Shown: positions 9,030 to 18,730, numbered from the stretch's first letter. The stretch is DNA of 46,663 bases from Desulfobacterales bacterium (GCA_018432925.1 JAHDSC010000067.1:1-46663); one strand, 5' to 3'. Translations and numbers: made by a program. The notes: generated by a model from the sequence alone, not told the origin.

Positions 9030-10388
9030 TTATACATCCAGACTCTTGAGCCTTTTTTGTAAATAACTTGGTTTAACCCCGAGTGTCTCAGCAGTCTTAG
9101 CGATATTACTTTGATTCTGTAAAAGCTTTTTTTTGATAAATAGCTTTTCAAAAGCCTCTTTCGCGTCCTTTAATTGTTCGATCAAAAAAAGCTGCTCTTG
9201 AAATAATTTTTTCCCCTTGGCTGCTATGGGATTATACGGCGCAGGAATATCCGAATCGTCAATCGTATCTTTTCCTACCATTATGTCCAGCCGTTCCACA
9301 AGATTTTTCAATTCTCTGACATTCCCAGGCCACGAATAACGGCGCAACAGGTCTAATGCACTTCCGGTCATCTTTTTTTTTCTACTTCTGTTCTTTTTTA
9401 TACATTCATCAAAAAATATATCAACCAAAAGCGGTATGTCTTCCGAACGATTTCTTAGAGGAGGGACTTCAATGGGTATCACGTTAAGCCGATAGTAAAA
9501 ATCCTCTCTGAAATTTCCTGCTTTTATTTCTTTTTCCAGATTTTTATTGCTGGATGCAATGATCCTTGCATTTAAACTCAATATCCTGCTTCCACCCACC
9601 CGATGGAATCGTTGCTCTTGAAGAACCCGAAGAATCTTTCCCTGGGTCTTCAAGCTCATGTCTCCCACCTCATCTAAGAAAAGGGTTCCTTTGCCGGCCA
9701 ACTCGAACTTGCCTATTTTTTTCATGGGAGAACCTGGAAAAACTCCTTTTTCGTGGCCGAAAAGCTCGCTTTCGATTGAATCCTCCGGAATTGCCCCGCA
9801 ATTAACATCAACAAGCGGATGATCGACACGAGGGCTTAATTGGTGTATGGTGCGGGCTACCATTTCCTTTCCCGTACCGTTTTCACCGGTTATCAGAATC
9901 CAGGCGTCCGTCGGCGCTGTGATTTCTATTTGTTTTTTCAGAGCTTGTGTAATTGGACTGTTTCCATTTATTGAATGCTTTTCTATTGTTTTTTTTCGCA
10001 GAAATCTGTTTTCTTCTTCAAGTCTTCTAAAATTTAACGCATTGTTGATCGTCACAATAACCTTATCAATGGAAAGCGGTTTTTCGATAAAGTCAAAGGC
10101 ACCCAACTTCGTGGCTTTTACTGCGGTTTCAATCGTTCCATGACCGGTTATCATTATAACCTGAACATAGGGATTGTTCTTGTTGATCTCTTTTAATGTC
10201 TCAATGCCATCAATACCTGGCATCCATATATCCAGCAGTACCAAATCCGGAGACTCTGCATCAACGATCTTTAATGCCTCATATCCATTTGTTGCTGTCG
10301 TAACTTCAAAACCTTCATCAGACAGCAAACCGCTTAAAGATTGAAGGATCGTAGACTCATCGTCAACAATTAAAATAGATGGGAACAT
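9030..10388 (-). CDS. NtrX-like sigma-54-type response regulator with altered GAFTGA loop
   Basis: The 452 residues run receiver domain (about 1-120; DD at 9-10, phospho-acceptor Asp in LVLLDIWMPG, Lys in EKPLSID), AAA+ domain (about 145-370; Walker A GENGTGKE, Walker B GTLFLDEVGD) and a C-terminal helix-turn-helix (SNIAKTAETLGVKPSYLQKRLK). The sigma-54 contact loop, normally GAFTGA, reads GVFPGS at residues 215-220, then PMKKIGKF, so the key Thr is replaced by Pro. This may weaken or abolish sigma-54 activation, as in NtrX proteins that lack the motif. It follows the NtrY-like kinase by 123 bases in the same direction and is presumably its partner. Confidence 0.88.
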   Translation of the reverse strand: MFPSILIVDDESTILQSLSGLLSDEGFEVTTATNGYEALKIVDAESPDLVLLDIWMPGIDGIETLKEINKNNPYVQVIMITGHGTIETAVKATKLGAFDFIEKPLSIDKVIVTINNALNFRRLEEENRFLRKKTIEKHSINGNSPITQALKKQIEITAPTDAWILITGENGTGKEMVARTIHQLSPRVDHPLVDVNCGAIPEDSIESELFGHEKGVFPGSPMKKIGKFELAGKGTLFLDEVGDMSLKTQGKILRVLQEQRFHRVGGSRILSLNARIIASSNKNLEKEIKAGNFREDFYYRLNVIPIEVPPLRNRSEDIPLLVDIFFDECIKKNRSRKKKMTGSALDLLRRYSWPGNVRELKNLVERLDIMVGKDTIDDSDIPAPYNPIAAKGKKLFQEQLFLIEQLKDAKEAFEKLFIKKKLLQNQSNIAKTAETLGVKPSYLQKRLKSLDV

Positions 10389-10511
10389 GGATTGTCCTCT
10401 CGTTTATTATATCTTTGCAAAGTAATGCATTTTTTCCTTGTACTTTATCCTGTCGAAGGCTGAGGTTGCTAAATTTCTCATATGCCGTTCTTTAAATTTT
10501 TTCCGCGACCA

Positions 10512-12746
10512 TCAAAGAGGCAGTTCTATAACAAACTTGGCTCCCTGTGGCTGGTTGTCCTGAACGCGTATCATGCCGTTATGGTCCGCAATTATTGAAT
10601 TCACTATTGTCAAGCCCAAACCCATACCTGACTTTTTTTTCGAAAAATAGGGTTCAAAAAGGCGCGTTTTATCCTCATCCGTTATACCCGGTCCATCATC
10701 TGCAACCTCAATTCGTACCCTATTTAATATAGAATCATGGCTTAAAGTGATGAAAATATTCCCCTGCTCTCTAAGTTCCACAATAGCATTATCGATCAGA
10801 TTCGTCATTGCCTGCTTAATTTGCTGCCGATCGAGGTTCATAGGCGGAATTTTCTCTGATATGTTGAGATGAAAATTAATGTTTGGATTACTTTCTCTAT
10901 AAATCGCAGCAGCTTCCTGTATGATCGATTGCAATTCGCATGGTTTTGGATTTGTTGAGGGAAACCTTGCGTAAGAAGAAAATTCACTAACAAGATTTTT
11001 TATCAGATCGACTTGGTCAATTATCATCTGGGTACATTCTGAAAAAACCGGATCATTAATCCGTTCCGAATATTTTCGTTTGAGTCGTTGCGCAGAAAGA
11101 GTTATGGGTGTTAGAGGGTTTTTTACCTCGTGGGCGATTCTTCGCGCCACTTCCCGCCAGGCTGCGATCCGTTGAGCTTTTTCCAGTTCTGTGAGATCGT
11201 CCAGCACGATTATAATCCCCATATGATGACCGGCATCGTTCTTAAGCAGGTTGACATGCACCATAAAGCTTCTATGCCGCCCTTCGATTGTCATTTTAAA
11301 TGGAAATTCGGCGCTTCCATTTCGTGAGAATGAAAGATTTTCCATTACTTCCTTGGCAAGGTCAAGATGCGGACCTTTTAAGATTTTCTTATAACTCTTA
11401 TCCAGAATATCTTCTGCGCGCAGATTCAACATTCTTTCAGCCGCTTTATTGACCGTGGTGATGAAACCTCCTGCATCAAATGTTAATACACCCGTAGATA
11501 CATTTCTCAAAACGATTTCCATATACTGGCGTTTTGCTTCAATTTCCAAATTTTGATCGCGGAGCATACTTGCGGAAAGCTCTAATTGTTCTCTGACCAT
11601 TCGCAAGTCCTTTGTCATTTTGTTGAAAGAATCAACGAGGCTCCCGATTTCATCATCAGCCACCCGACCGATGCTGAAACCCAGATCACCTTCAGCAACT
11701 TTCCGGGTTCCCTCAGCCAGTTCCATGATTGGAATGGTGATTGTTTTTGCCAAGTGAAAGCCCAACCATACGGCGCAAAAGACCACAAGCAACGCTACAA
11801 TTGATAGCGTGATGTAATAGGTGGTCTGGGTAGGCTTTTTCATTAACTGCATCTGCTGGTATTCTTCAAATCCCCTTGAAATGGATGCCATGTATTCGGA
11901 AAGATCCTGGGGGATTAGGTTCGTCAATACGATAAACGCCTCCGTGTCCGTCCGTTTCGCACCAAAGGGCACGCTTCCGATTGTCCTTATAAGTTCGCCC
12001 TCCGCAATACTTTCAATGATTGTTCGAACGCCGGTTGTTTTTTTTTCTTTTTGGAGCTTATCGGTAGAAACAACCCCGGAAGCTTTATCTAAAGATTTTG
12101 TCGCAAAAGAAGAGACGATACGATTTGCATTCGCGGTGTACACTTCAACCCCATGCAGATTAAAGGATCGTTGTACAATCCGGATGTACCGGGAAAGGTC
12201 GTTTCTTTTCGGGGGATCAAGTAACTTTTTTGTTTTTATTTGGTAGGCAATTCTTTCTAGAAAAAAACGATTATTTTCTTCTGCATATTGATAGACGCTC
12301 CTTCCAACGTTTAATGAATTTTCAAGTGCCTGTTCCACAGGAGCATTAAACCAAAATTCGATGCTGGTTGTAATGAAATTGATGGAGAAGAAAAATAAAA
12401 TCGCTGTCGGTAACAGGGTTAACGCGAGAAAAGCAATGACTAGTTTTGAACGGAGCTTAGCCCCCATTACTTTGCGCTTCCTGTCATAAAGAAGTTTTAC
12501 CAGGTTTCTGATGACAAGAAATATTAGCAAAATAAGAAACAGCAAATTGATGTTAATCAAAAGGAACATCAAGATGGTGTTTGAAATTGGGAGATCCGCT
12601 CCGAAGTGGAGGATCCGACTTTCAGCATAAGTCAGAACGGCGACTACAAAAACGATTGAAACGATAAGAAAGACTTCACGTTTCCGTTTTCGACGTTCAT
12701 TTTCGGAGATAAAAGGCTTTGGGCTTTTGACTCTGTTATTTCTCAT
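10512..12746 (-). CDS. NtrY-like membrane sensor histidine kinase
   Basis: This 744-residue kinase has hydrophobic segments near 25-45, 55-80 and 95-125, and another near 300-330. A HAMP linker (KTITIPIMELAEGTRKVAEGDLGF), a PAS domain (about 400-500), HisKA with RRIAHEVKNPLTPITLSAQRL (phospho-His in the HEVKNPLTPI motif) and HATPase_c (DNAIVELREQG, then DDGPGIT and GMGLGLTI) follow. This is the NtrY layout. The DUF4390 gene lies 35 bases upstream and the NtrX-like regulator downstream. The stimulus is unknown; in other bacteria NtrYX links to nitrogen, redox or envelope cues. Confidence 0.9.
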   Translation of the reverse strand: MRNNRVKSPKPFISENERRKRKREVFLIVSIVFVVAVLTYAESRILHFGADLPISNTILMFLLININLLFLILLIFLVIRNLVKLLYDRKRKVMGAKLRSKLVIAFLALTLLPTAILFFFSINFITTSIEFWFNAPVEQALENSLNVGRSVYQYAEENNRFFLERIAYQIKTKKLLDPPKRNDLSRYIRIVQRSFNLHGVEVYTANANRIVSSFATKSLDKASGVVSTDKLQKEKKTTGVRTIIESIAEGELIRTIGSVPFGAKRTDTEAFIVLTNLIPQDLSEYMASISRGFEEYQQMQLMKKPTQTTYYITLSIVALLVVFCAVWLGFHLAKTITIPIMELAEGTRKVAEGDLGFSIGRVADDEIGSLVDSFNKMTKDLRMVREQLELSASMLRDQNLEIEAKRQYMEIVLRNVSTGVLTFDAGGFITTVNKAAERMLNLRAEDILDKSYKKILKGPHLDLAKEVMENLSFSRNGSAEFPFKMTIEGRHRSFMVHVNLLKNDAGHHMGIIIVLDDLTELEKAQRIAAWREVARRIAHEVKNPLTPITLSAQRLKRKYSERINDPVFSECTQMIIDQVDLIKNLVSEFSSYARFPSTNPKPCELQSIIQEAAAIYRESNPNINFHLNISEKIPPMNLDRQQIKQAMTNLIDNAIVELREQGNIFITLSHDSILNRVRIEVADDGPGITDEDKTRLFEPYFSKKKSGMGLGLTIVNSIIADHNGMIRVQDNQPQGAKFVIELPL

Positions 12747-12781
12747 GATAAGCGAGAGGAGGTATTATACAATCGGTACTT

Positions 12782-13351
12782 TTAATAAATAAAATCTATC
12801 GTATACCAACTGGTTTCAAAGTCCCACAGAGAAACGAAAAACAAGACATAATGCAGATAAAAAGGGAGGGTTAATTTGCTCAGCTTTGCCTTGGCTCTGA
12901 TTTGGTACTGTTTGCCTTTTTCTAACTTATCCAAGGAAACAAGCTTTAAGCCATCGATTTCACTCATCAATTTTTGGGCTTTTTTAAAAGATTGAGTAGC
13001 CATCGGTTCAACCTTTTCCCAAGATCGTTCGATCATAAATTCTTTCTTAAGATTGTTGTATCTTATCGTATGGGTTACCTTTAAAGTCGATAGCTTCTTA
13101 TCGAGCCAAAAATTACGAACCTGGTGGAGGTTGATAAAAAATGAAAAGGTTGCAGGCAATCCGCTTAAAATTGCTTCCTTCATTTTTTCTTTAAAAGCCC
13201 CCTCAACATTTAAATAAACCAGAAGATCGTCCCGTGTATTGGTCACAACGATATCTTTTAGCCTAGCATCTTTGGCAAAAGCGTAATTTTGCACGAACAA
13301 AGCTATGCAAACAAAAAGGAGAGCAACTTTCAGTTTCAGGATAATAGTCAT
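12782..13351 (-). CDS. DUF4390 exported protein
   Basis: The 189-residue product has a cleavable signal peptide (residues 1-26, ending NYAFA). The mature part matches DUF4390 in style: FSFFINLHQVRNFWLDKKLSTLKVTHTIRYNNLKKEF and a hydrophobic C-terminus with LHYVLFFVSLWDFETSWYTIDFIY. Genes of this type often precede ntrY. Here the stop lies 35 bases before the kinase start, so it is probably co-transcribed and may act in sensing at the envelope. Its biochemical function is unknown. Confidence 0.75.
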   Translation of the reverse strand: MTIILKLKVALLFVCIALFVQNYAFAKDARLKDIVVTNTRDDLLVYLNVEGAFKEKMKEAILSGLPATFSFFINLHQVRNFWLDKKLSTLKVTHTIRYNNLKKEFMIERSWEKVEPMATQSFKKAQKLMSEIDGLKLVSLDKLEKGKQYQIRAKAKLSKLTLPFYLHYVLFFVSLWDFETSWYTIDFIY

Positions 13352-13707
13352 ATCATCAATATGTTAACGCCGATATTCCAAGAATCGATATTATGCAAAC
13401 TGCATGGTACACGTCATGAATTTATCGTTTTTCACCACCATGACGTGCGTAATGCAGCAGAGGCATTGAAAACGGCGCAAGTGAAAGGTGAAATTTTCGG
13501 ATGATATTATAATTGCGATTAAGGGCACAAACTTTCGAAACTGTTTTTTCTCGAATCGAGTTAAATTTCCAAAATAAGTGCTGCAATCCCAAAATTTCCC
13601 GCAATATTCAGACGAAACGGTTGGTGGCCTTTAAAGGCTCGTCAGATCAAAAAGAAAGACTCGTAAAGAAATTCCAGAATTTCAAATCCAATTTTATAGC
13701 GGATGCC
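13352..13707. other. Gene-free gap between lpxC and DUF4390
   Basis: I see no supported gene in these 356 bases. A short plus-strand frame (13361-13504, 47 codons, MLTPIFQESIL) has no ribosome-binding site and is probably chance. On the minus strand a TATAAT at 13509-13514 could be the -10 of a promoter for the DUF4390-ntrYX genes, but no good -35 accompanies it. A small palindrome CTCGAATCGAG lies near 13550. Confidence 0.3.
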
Positions 13708-14622
13708 TTACAAAATAACAAGCGATTTTGATTCGAAACGGTTGATGGGCTTCATCTCATTGATTGGACGGGTTTCCCATAAATTTCGTTGAGCAAAGAA
13801 TTCCTTTAGAAAGGCATGGTGAAAAGAATGGCCGGATTTGATTGCAACTATATGGCCTAAAATCGGCATACCAAGAAGTGAAAAATCCCCGATGCAGTCC
13901 AGAATCTTGTGCCGTACAAACTCATCTTGATATCGTAAACCGTCCTTGTTTAGGATGGCCTGTTTATCAATTACAACGGCATTTTCAAGAGAACCTCCTC
14001 GTGCGAAACCGTATTTTTTCATATATTCGATTTCATGCAAAAAGCCAAAAGTCCTGGCACGGCATATTTCATCCTCAAATGCTTTTTCACTCAAATCCAA
14101 GGAATAGGATTGCTTATTAATCATCGGGTGGTCAAACTCAATGGTGCATGTTATTTTTGAGGTTGAGCAAGGGTAGAGGGCAACAGATTTGTTCCCTTCT
14201 TTCAACTCAATCGGTTCTTTTATCACAAAAAAATATCTCAGGCCTTTCTGTTCCTTAATACCTGCTGCTTTTATCAGCGCGGTAAACGGATAAGCACTGC
14301 CATCCATGATGGGTACTTCATAGGAATCCATTTCAATCAAGACGTTATCAATGGAAAGACCGGCAAAACATGCCATAATGTGCTCGATTGTTGATACAAT
14401 AAAACCTTCATTGCCGATTACGGTTGCGAGGCTGGTATCCACCACCAAATTGAAATGGGCGGATACAGATGGGCGGTCCGGCAAATCCATCCTTCTAAAC
14501 TTTATTCCATGATTGACCGGTGCCGGTTTAATCGCCAACCGAACCTTTTTACCCGAATGAAGGCCAATGCCTGAACATCGGACGGTACTCGCAACGGTTC
14601 TCTGTCGAAAATGCATGCTCAT
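13708..14622 (-). CDS. lpxC: UDP-3-O-acyl-N-acetylglucosamine deacetylase
   Basis: LpxC is the zinc hydrolase for the committed step of lipid A synthesis, so the organism makes LPS. The 304-residue product begins RQRTVASTVRCSGIGLHSGKKV. The catalytic/zinc residues are visible: Glu80-His81 in STIEHIMACFAG, His238 and Asp242 in VRHKILDCIGD, and His265 in KSGHSFHHA. Length is normal. It may head the transcript that continues into DUF4390-ntrYX, although a 355-base gap separates them. Confidence 0.95.
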   Translation of the reverse strand: MSMHFRQRTVASTVRCSGIGLHSGKKVRLAIKPAPVNHGIKFRRMDLPDRPSVSAHFNLVVDTSLATVIGNEGFIVSTIEHIMACFAGLSIDNVLIEMDSYEVPIMDGSAYPFTALIKAAGIKEQKGLRYFFVIKEPIELKEGNKSVALYPCSTSKITCTIEFDHPMINKQSYSLDLSEKAFEDEICRARTFGFLHEIEYMKKYGFARGGSLENAVVIDKQAILNKDGLRYQDEFVRHKILDCIGDFSLLGMPILGHIVAIKSGHSFHHAFLKEFFAQRNLWETRPINEMKPINRFESKSLVIL

Positions 14623-14785
14623 TTTTTCATCTCAGAAAAATTATCTAAAAATTGGTCGCGCGCAATTAAAAATCGCGAAAATTTTATTTAATGAATCAAG
14701 AAAAACATCAATAAGGCTTTTCGCAATAAATCGCAAACTCTTTGCCTCGAAATCAAGACCCAATCTTAAATAAATTACCATAACT

Positions 14786-14815
14786 TATATATTTTATTCA
14801 ACAATGCTTTTGCAA
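14786..14815 (-). promoter_or_regulatory. Possible sigma-70 promoter for lpxC
   Basis: On the minus strand TTGCAA (14815-14810) and TATATA (14791-14786) are 18 bases apart. This would start transcription near 14779 and leave about 155 bases of leader before lpxC. The region is AT-rich, so confidence is low. Confidence 0.28.
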
Positions 14816-15265
14816 CAAAATCTTAATAAAAGTTTAGCATCGTCGGAACCCAAGCGAACCGGTATAAGCATAACCTTTTGTTATAATGCAGAAAACTATG
14901 ATCCTCTGTTTGTGCTTTTGGATTATGAAAAGGATATTTTTCCAAAAAATTGTAAATCTCAGCATAGCGGCACCGAAAGCGAAGTTTTCTTTCCACTGCC
15001 TTTGCCGTAATCGGATTGATCGGCTCTGCTCTCCCGCCGCTTTCTTTGTGAAAAACATTGCTCATTGAATCGGGGGTTTTAAAAATCAAGAAAACATTCT
15101 TTTATGTTGTCCAAGTTGCCGAGCTACCAACGTATCCGGTGATTTCATGGAATATCAATTTGTGAAATCGCATCTTCCATCTTTTGCATTTAATCTTTTT
15201 GTCCGGTGACCGATATATGCCACAGGAGCGTATGTCAACAGATTGACCGATAGAAGAGAGGGAAT
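14816..15265. other. Gene-free stretch upstream of comM
   Basis: I see no supported gene. Overlapping minus-strand frames around 14823-15089 lack ribosome-binding sites and recognisable motifs. The last 15 bases carry the comM ribosome-binding site (AGAGAGGGAA, 15255-15264). Confidence 0.3.
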
Positions 15266-16801
15266 TTGTTAGCGAAGGTTTTAAGCAGTTCGGTTATCGG
15301 AATAGATGCATATCTGGTTGAGGTCGAAGTTGATATTGCCAGGGGGCTTCCAACTTTTACAACCGTCGGCCTTCCAGAAGCCTCCGTAAAGGAAAGCAAG
15401 GAGCGGGTTAAAGCCGCAATCAACAATTCGGGTTATAGCTTTCCCGATGACAGGATCACCGTAAACTTAGCTCCCGCCAATATAAAAAAGGAAGGAACCG
15501 GTTTTGATCTTCCAATTGCACTGGGAATACTGACCGCGACACAAATTGTTCCTCAGGAAATCATTTCAAAATTCCTCATAATGGGCGAACTCTCTCTGGA
15601 TGGGCGTGTTAAACCGGTTAACGGATCGTTGCCTATGGCACTGGCAGCGAAAAATGCAGCTTATGAAGGAATCATTATACCCCATGACAATCGAAGAGAA
15701 GCATCGGTTGTAAACGGTATTGCAGTCTATCCGGTTGAAACGCTATCACAGGTTGTAAGCTTTTTCAGGGGATATGCCCGAATAAACCCAGAAAAGATTG
15801 ACGTTTCCGGTCTTTTTGAAAAAAATAATCACTATGAGGATGATTTTTGTGAAGTTTTTGGTCAAGAGCATGTCAAACGGGCGATTGAAGTCGCCGCCGC
15901 CGGAGGTCATAACCTGATCATGGTCGGCCCGCCGGGTTCCGGTAAAACCATGTTGTCGAAACGCCTACCGAGTATCCTTCCACCGATGACCTTTGACGAA
16001 TCGATTGAAACTACAAAAATATACAGCGTAGTCGGAATGCTGAACAAAGACCAAGCATTAATTACCAAAAGACCTTTTCGATCTCCACATCACACCATCT
16101 CCGATGCCGGTCTGATCGGTGGGGGGCATATTCCCAGGCCCGGCGAAGTCAGCCTCGCTCACAATGGTGTCCTTTTTCTCGATGAACTTTCTGAATTTAA
16201 AAAGCATGTATTGGAAGTGCTTCGCCAACCCTTGGAGGATCTGAAAGTGACCATTTCGCGGGCTTCGTCTAGCATCACATATCCCTCGAGTTTTATGCTG
16301 GTTGCAGCGATGAATCCATGCCCATGTGGTTATTACTCGGACCCTAAGCACGAATGTAAATGCACTTATAATCAAATCCACCGTTTCAGGTCTAAAATTT
16401 CCGGTCCGCTTATGGACCGTATCGACATTCATGTTGAGGTCCCGGCTGTACAATACAAGGACCTAATGGGAGAATCTTTCGCAGAGTCGTCGGAAACTAT
16501 TCGCCAACGCGTTTCCAACGCCCGTTCTATACAATCCGAAAGATTTTTAAAGGCAAAAATTTTTTGCAACTCCCAGATGAGCAGTCGAAACGTTAAAAAA
16601 TTTTGTCAAATTGATGGAGCATCCTGCAGCCTTCTGGAATCCGCTATTGACAAACTTGGGTTTTCAGCCCGGGCCTATAACCGAATTCTTAAGATCGCTC
16701 GAACCATCGCTGACCTTGAAGGAGAATCGGATATACGGATAGATCACGTTTCAGAGGCGGTTCAGTATCGGAATTTGGATAGAAGCAGACTTTTTATCTA
16801 G
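15266..16801 (+). CDS. comM: ComM/YifB-type Mg-chelatase-like AAA+ ATPase
   Basis: The start is TTG at 15266, preceded by the purine run AGAGAGGGAA, and gives MLAKVLSSSVIGIDAYLVEVEVD, the family N-terminus. The 511 residues comprise an N-terminal Lon-protease-like fold (about 1-170), an AAA+ Mg-chelatase domain with Walker A GPPGSGKTML near residue 218 and Walker B GVLFLDELSEF near 294, a Cys cluster (NPCPCGYYSDPKHECKC) and a C-terminal helical domain (FSARAYNRILKIARTIADLEG). In transformable bacteria ComM helps branch migration of incoming DNA; elsewhere its role is less clear. It is monocistronic here. Confidence 0.92.
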   Translation: MLAKVLSSSVIGIDAYLVEVEVDIARGLPTFTTVGLPEASVKESKERVKAAINNSGYSFPDDRITVNLAPANIKKEGTGFDLPIALGILTATQIVPQEIISKFLIMGELSLDGRVKPVNGSLPMALAAKNAAYEGIIIPHDNRREASVVNGIAVYPVETLSQVVSFFRGYARINPEKIDVSGLFEKNNHYEDDFCEVFGQEHVKRAIEVAAAGGHNLIMVGPPGSGKTMLSKRLPSILPPMTFDESIETTKIYSVVGMLNKDQALITKRPFRSPHHTISDAGLIGGGHIPRPGEVSLAHNGVLFLDELSEFKKHVLEVLRQPLEDLKVTISRASSSITYPSSFMLVAAMNPCPCGYYSDPKHECKCTYNQIHRFRSKISGPLMDRIDIHVEVPAVQYKDLMGESFAESSETIRQRVSNARSIQSERFLKAKIFCNSQMSSRNVKKFCQIDGASCSLLESAIDKLGFSARAYNRILKIARTIADLEGESDIRIDHVSEAVQYRNLDRSRLFI

Positions 16802-17157
16802 GGTTTCGCACAACTTTTTAAAGCAAAAGAAACATACCAATTTGATCCGTTCCGGCATATCGGTTGTTTCTTATCAACCCACGGGCAAGGCCCATTGAAT
16901 TCGTTTGCCGATTTCATCCTTCTCTCAGAAGCCATATCGAGAAAGGAGTTTAAAAACCGCTTCGTTTCACGGATCCGTTCCAAGAGTCTGTTGCTGAATT
17001 CTTTCTAATTCGCCCAACAATTGTGGTTAGCCACAGTTGGATTAATTGCCAACACTGGGGGGATCCTGAGTGGAAAAAGTGCAGCCAAGCGGTACTAAAA
17101 AGATGAAATGGATCCTGTGGAAGGTTTGCCTGCCTCTATGATATGATCATCAGAATT
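16802..17157. other. Gene-free gap between comM and the diguanylate cyclase gene
   Basis: The 356 bases between two converging genes hold no supported gene or clear terminator. A 61-codon minus-strand frame (16798-16983) has no ribosome-binding site and overlaps the comM end, so I do not call it. Confidence 0.3.
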
Positions 17158-18237
17158 TCAACTTGCGGTAACGAGACAGATTTCTTCGCTCGGTTGGGCG
17201 TGGAAATCGCATAGCTTCAGTCTTGGCATTACTGTATTTCGACCGCTTGTTTTTGCCTTATAGAGCATCGCATCGACCTCATTTAACAAGATGTCCTTGC
17301 CGGAGTCGATTCTCAACGAGGCAACACCGAAACTCGCAGTTACTTTGATATCTCGTTCTTCGGATATTTTGATCGGATGGTTTTCAATGGTTTTTCTTAA
17401 TCTTTCGGCAAGCTCCATTGCACGAGTCATCTTCGTATCCGGAAGCACAAGGACGAATTCTTCACCTCCGAACCTAGAAAGATAATCGCCTTTTCTGATT
17501 CCCGAACAGATAACGTGACAGACTTTTTTCAATACGATATCGCCGGCCTGATGCCCATAGGTATCATTGATTTTCTTGAAGTGATCCATATCAAACATGA
17601 TGATGGAGAGGTCCTTGCCATGCCTTTGTGCATTAGCAATATTGTGCTCGATCAACCGACTAAATTCCCTTCGATTATAGCAATTGGTTAAAGGATCGAA
17701 TGCAGCTACATTTTCAAGATTTTTCAGATTCATAAAGTTTGAAACGGCAATGCCCAACGTTTTTACAATTATATTCATTATTTCGCAGTGATATTGAAGC
17801 ATCCGTCTGCCGGTGAGTATGTAAAACCTTACCATGTATTTACCTTCCATCAGGACGTAGGACATCAAATCACCGCTAGGCAGCGTATCCGGATTTCGAA
17901 CATCTTCTTCACCGTCATTCATATGACGGATATTCAACTCTCCATTATAGCCGAAATCTTTTTGAATGATATTCCCTATCGTTTTTTTGTATAGGGTTGG
18001 ATCAATCCACACATCCAGCGAATCTCCATCCTGGACGGCAAATGCAAACAACCGATAATCAAGCATCTCTTTCAAGCACTTTGAAGCTTCATGCAAGATG
18101 CTGTCAAGATCCTGCATTTGATTGATTTCGAGGATATACTGGCTCAGGGTTTTGTAATCTATATTTTTTGCAAAGCTGAAAACGGCATTTATAGCTGCTG
18201 ATGTCTGGTGAAAAAATTTTTTCAACATAAGTTCCAT
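17158..18237 (-). CDS. GGDEF diguanylate cyclase
   Basis: The C-terminal half (about 190-340) is a GGDEF domain that makes c-di-GMP from two GTP. It shows FDPLTNCYNRREF, the metal/GTP region IIMFDMDHFKKINDTYGHQAGD and the active-site motif RFGGEEF near 254-260. An inhibitory I-site RxxD (RKGD) precedes it at the proper spacing, suggesting feedback control by product. The N-terminal 180 residues have no membrane segment and may be a GAF-like sensor; I cannot assign it. AAGGTG before the ATG at 18237 supports this start. A likely sigma-54 promoter lies upstream (18361-18377). Confidence 0.88.
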   Translation of the reverse strand: MELMLKKFFHQTSAAINAVFSFAKNIDYKTLSQYILEINQMQDLDSILHEASKCLKEMLDYRLFAFAVQDGDSLDVWIDPTLYKKTIGNIIQKDFGYNGELNIRHMNDGEEDVRNPDTLPSGDLMSYVLMEGKYMVRFYILTGRRMLQYHCEIMNIIVKTLGIAVSNFMNLKNLENVAAFDPLTNCYNRREFSRLIEHNIANAQRHGKDLSIIMFDMDHFKKINDTYGHQAGDIVLKKVCHVICSGIRKGDYLSRFGGEEFVLVLPDTKMTRAMELAERLRKTIENHPIKISEERDIKVTASFGVASLRIDSGKDILLNEVDAMLYKAKTSGRNTVMPRLKLCDFHAQPSEEICLVTAS

Positions 18238-18360
18238 GGCAGAATCACCTTGTTTCCGTTCAGGATCATCCGAATCGACGGACTCCTCAGGAATTTTATA
18301 AATTGGTGAAAAAAAGTTATTGTTAAATTAGGAGTACTTTTAGGATGTTATTGAAGGTAT

Positions 18361-18377
18361 AAGCAAAAATAATGCCA
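18361..18377 (-). promoter_or_regulatory. Candidate sigma-54 promoter of the diguanylate cyclase gene
   Basis: On the minus strand TGGCATT-ATTT-TTGCTT fits the -24/-12 consensus with GG and GC exactly 12 bases apart. Transcription would start near 18351, leaving a leader of about 114 bases before the ATG at 18237. An upstream inverted repeat (18461-18484) sits near -121, where an activator could bind. Confidence 0.5.
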
Positions 18378-18460
18378 CAATTAATTTTTTAGCAATAAAA
18401 ATGGGTTGCCTGAATAAAAAGTGAAAATTGATCGGAAAAGGTGTCTGTATTTGTTTAGGG

Positions 18461-18484
18461 TTGAATCATTTTCAGGGGATTCAA
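18461..18484. promoter_or_regulatory. Inverted repeat, possible activator site
   Basis: TTGAATC (18461-18467) and GATTCAA (18478-18484) form a perfect 7-bp inverted repeat with a 10-base spacer. It is centred about 121 bases upstream of the predicted sigma-54 start, a fitting place for an enhancer. Confidence 0.3.
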
Positions 18485-18705
18485 CTGGAGAATGGAAAAG
18501 GTGAATAGATATTCAAAAGCGAAAGCCGGGTTTCAACAGGAAAAGTTTTCCCTGATTTTTTAAATACATCAAACGCGATCGCCTTGTTACGGCCGGACAT
18601 TAATTATCCATACCGGCCTGTTTCATCAGTACTGCGGCGAATTTAAAATAATCTGTCTTTCATTCGAAAAAGAGAAATCCTCATTGAGGTTTTTATAAGG
18701 AGCTC

Positions 18706-18730
18706 TGTCATTATTTTGACATTCCTGTCA
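18706..18730. promoter_or_regulatory. Three TGTCA/TGACA half-sites
   Basis: TGTCA (18706-18710), TGACA (18717-18721) and TGTCA (18726-18730) form two overlapping inverted repeats with spacers of 6 and 4 bases. A perfect -35 hexamer TTGACA (18716-18721) lies inside, but only a weak -10 (TAATTT, 18738-18743) follows. This could be an operator on a plus-strand promoter. Confidence 0.3.

Noticed and set aside
14823-15089. 88-codon minus-strand frame between lpxC and comM
   Set aside because: No ribosome-binding site, no motif, and a competing overlapping frame of similar length suggests chance openness.
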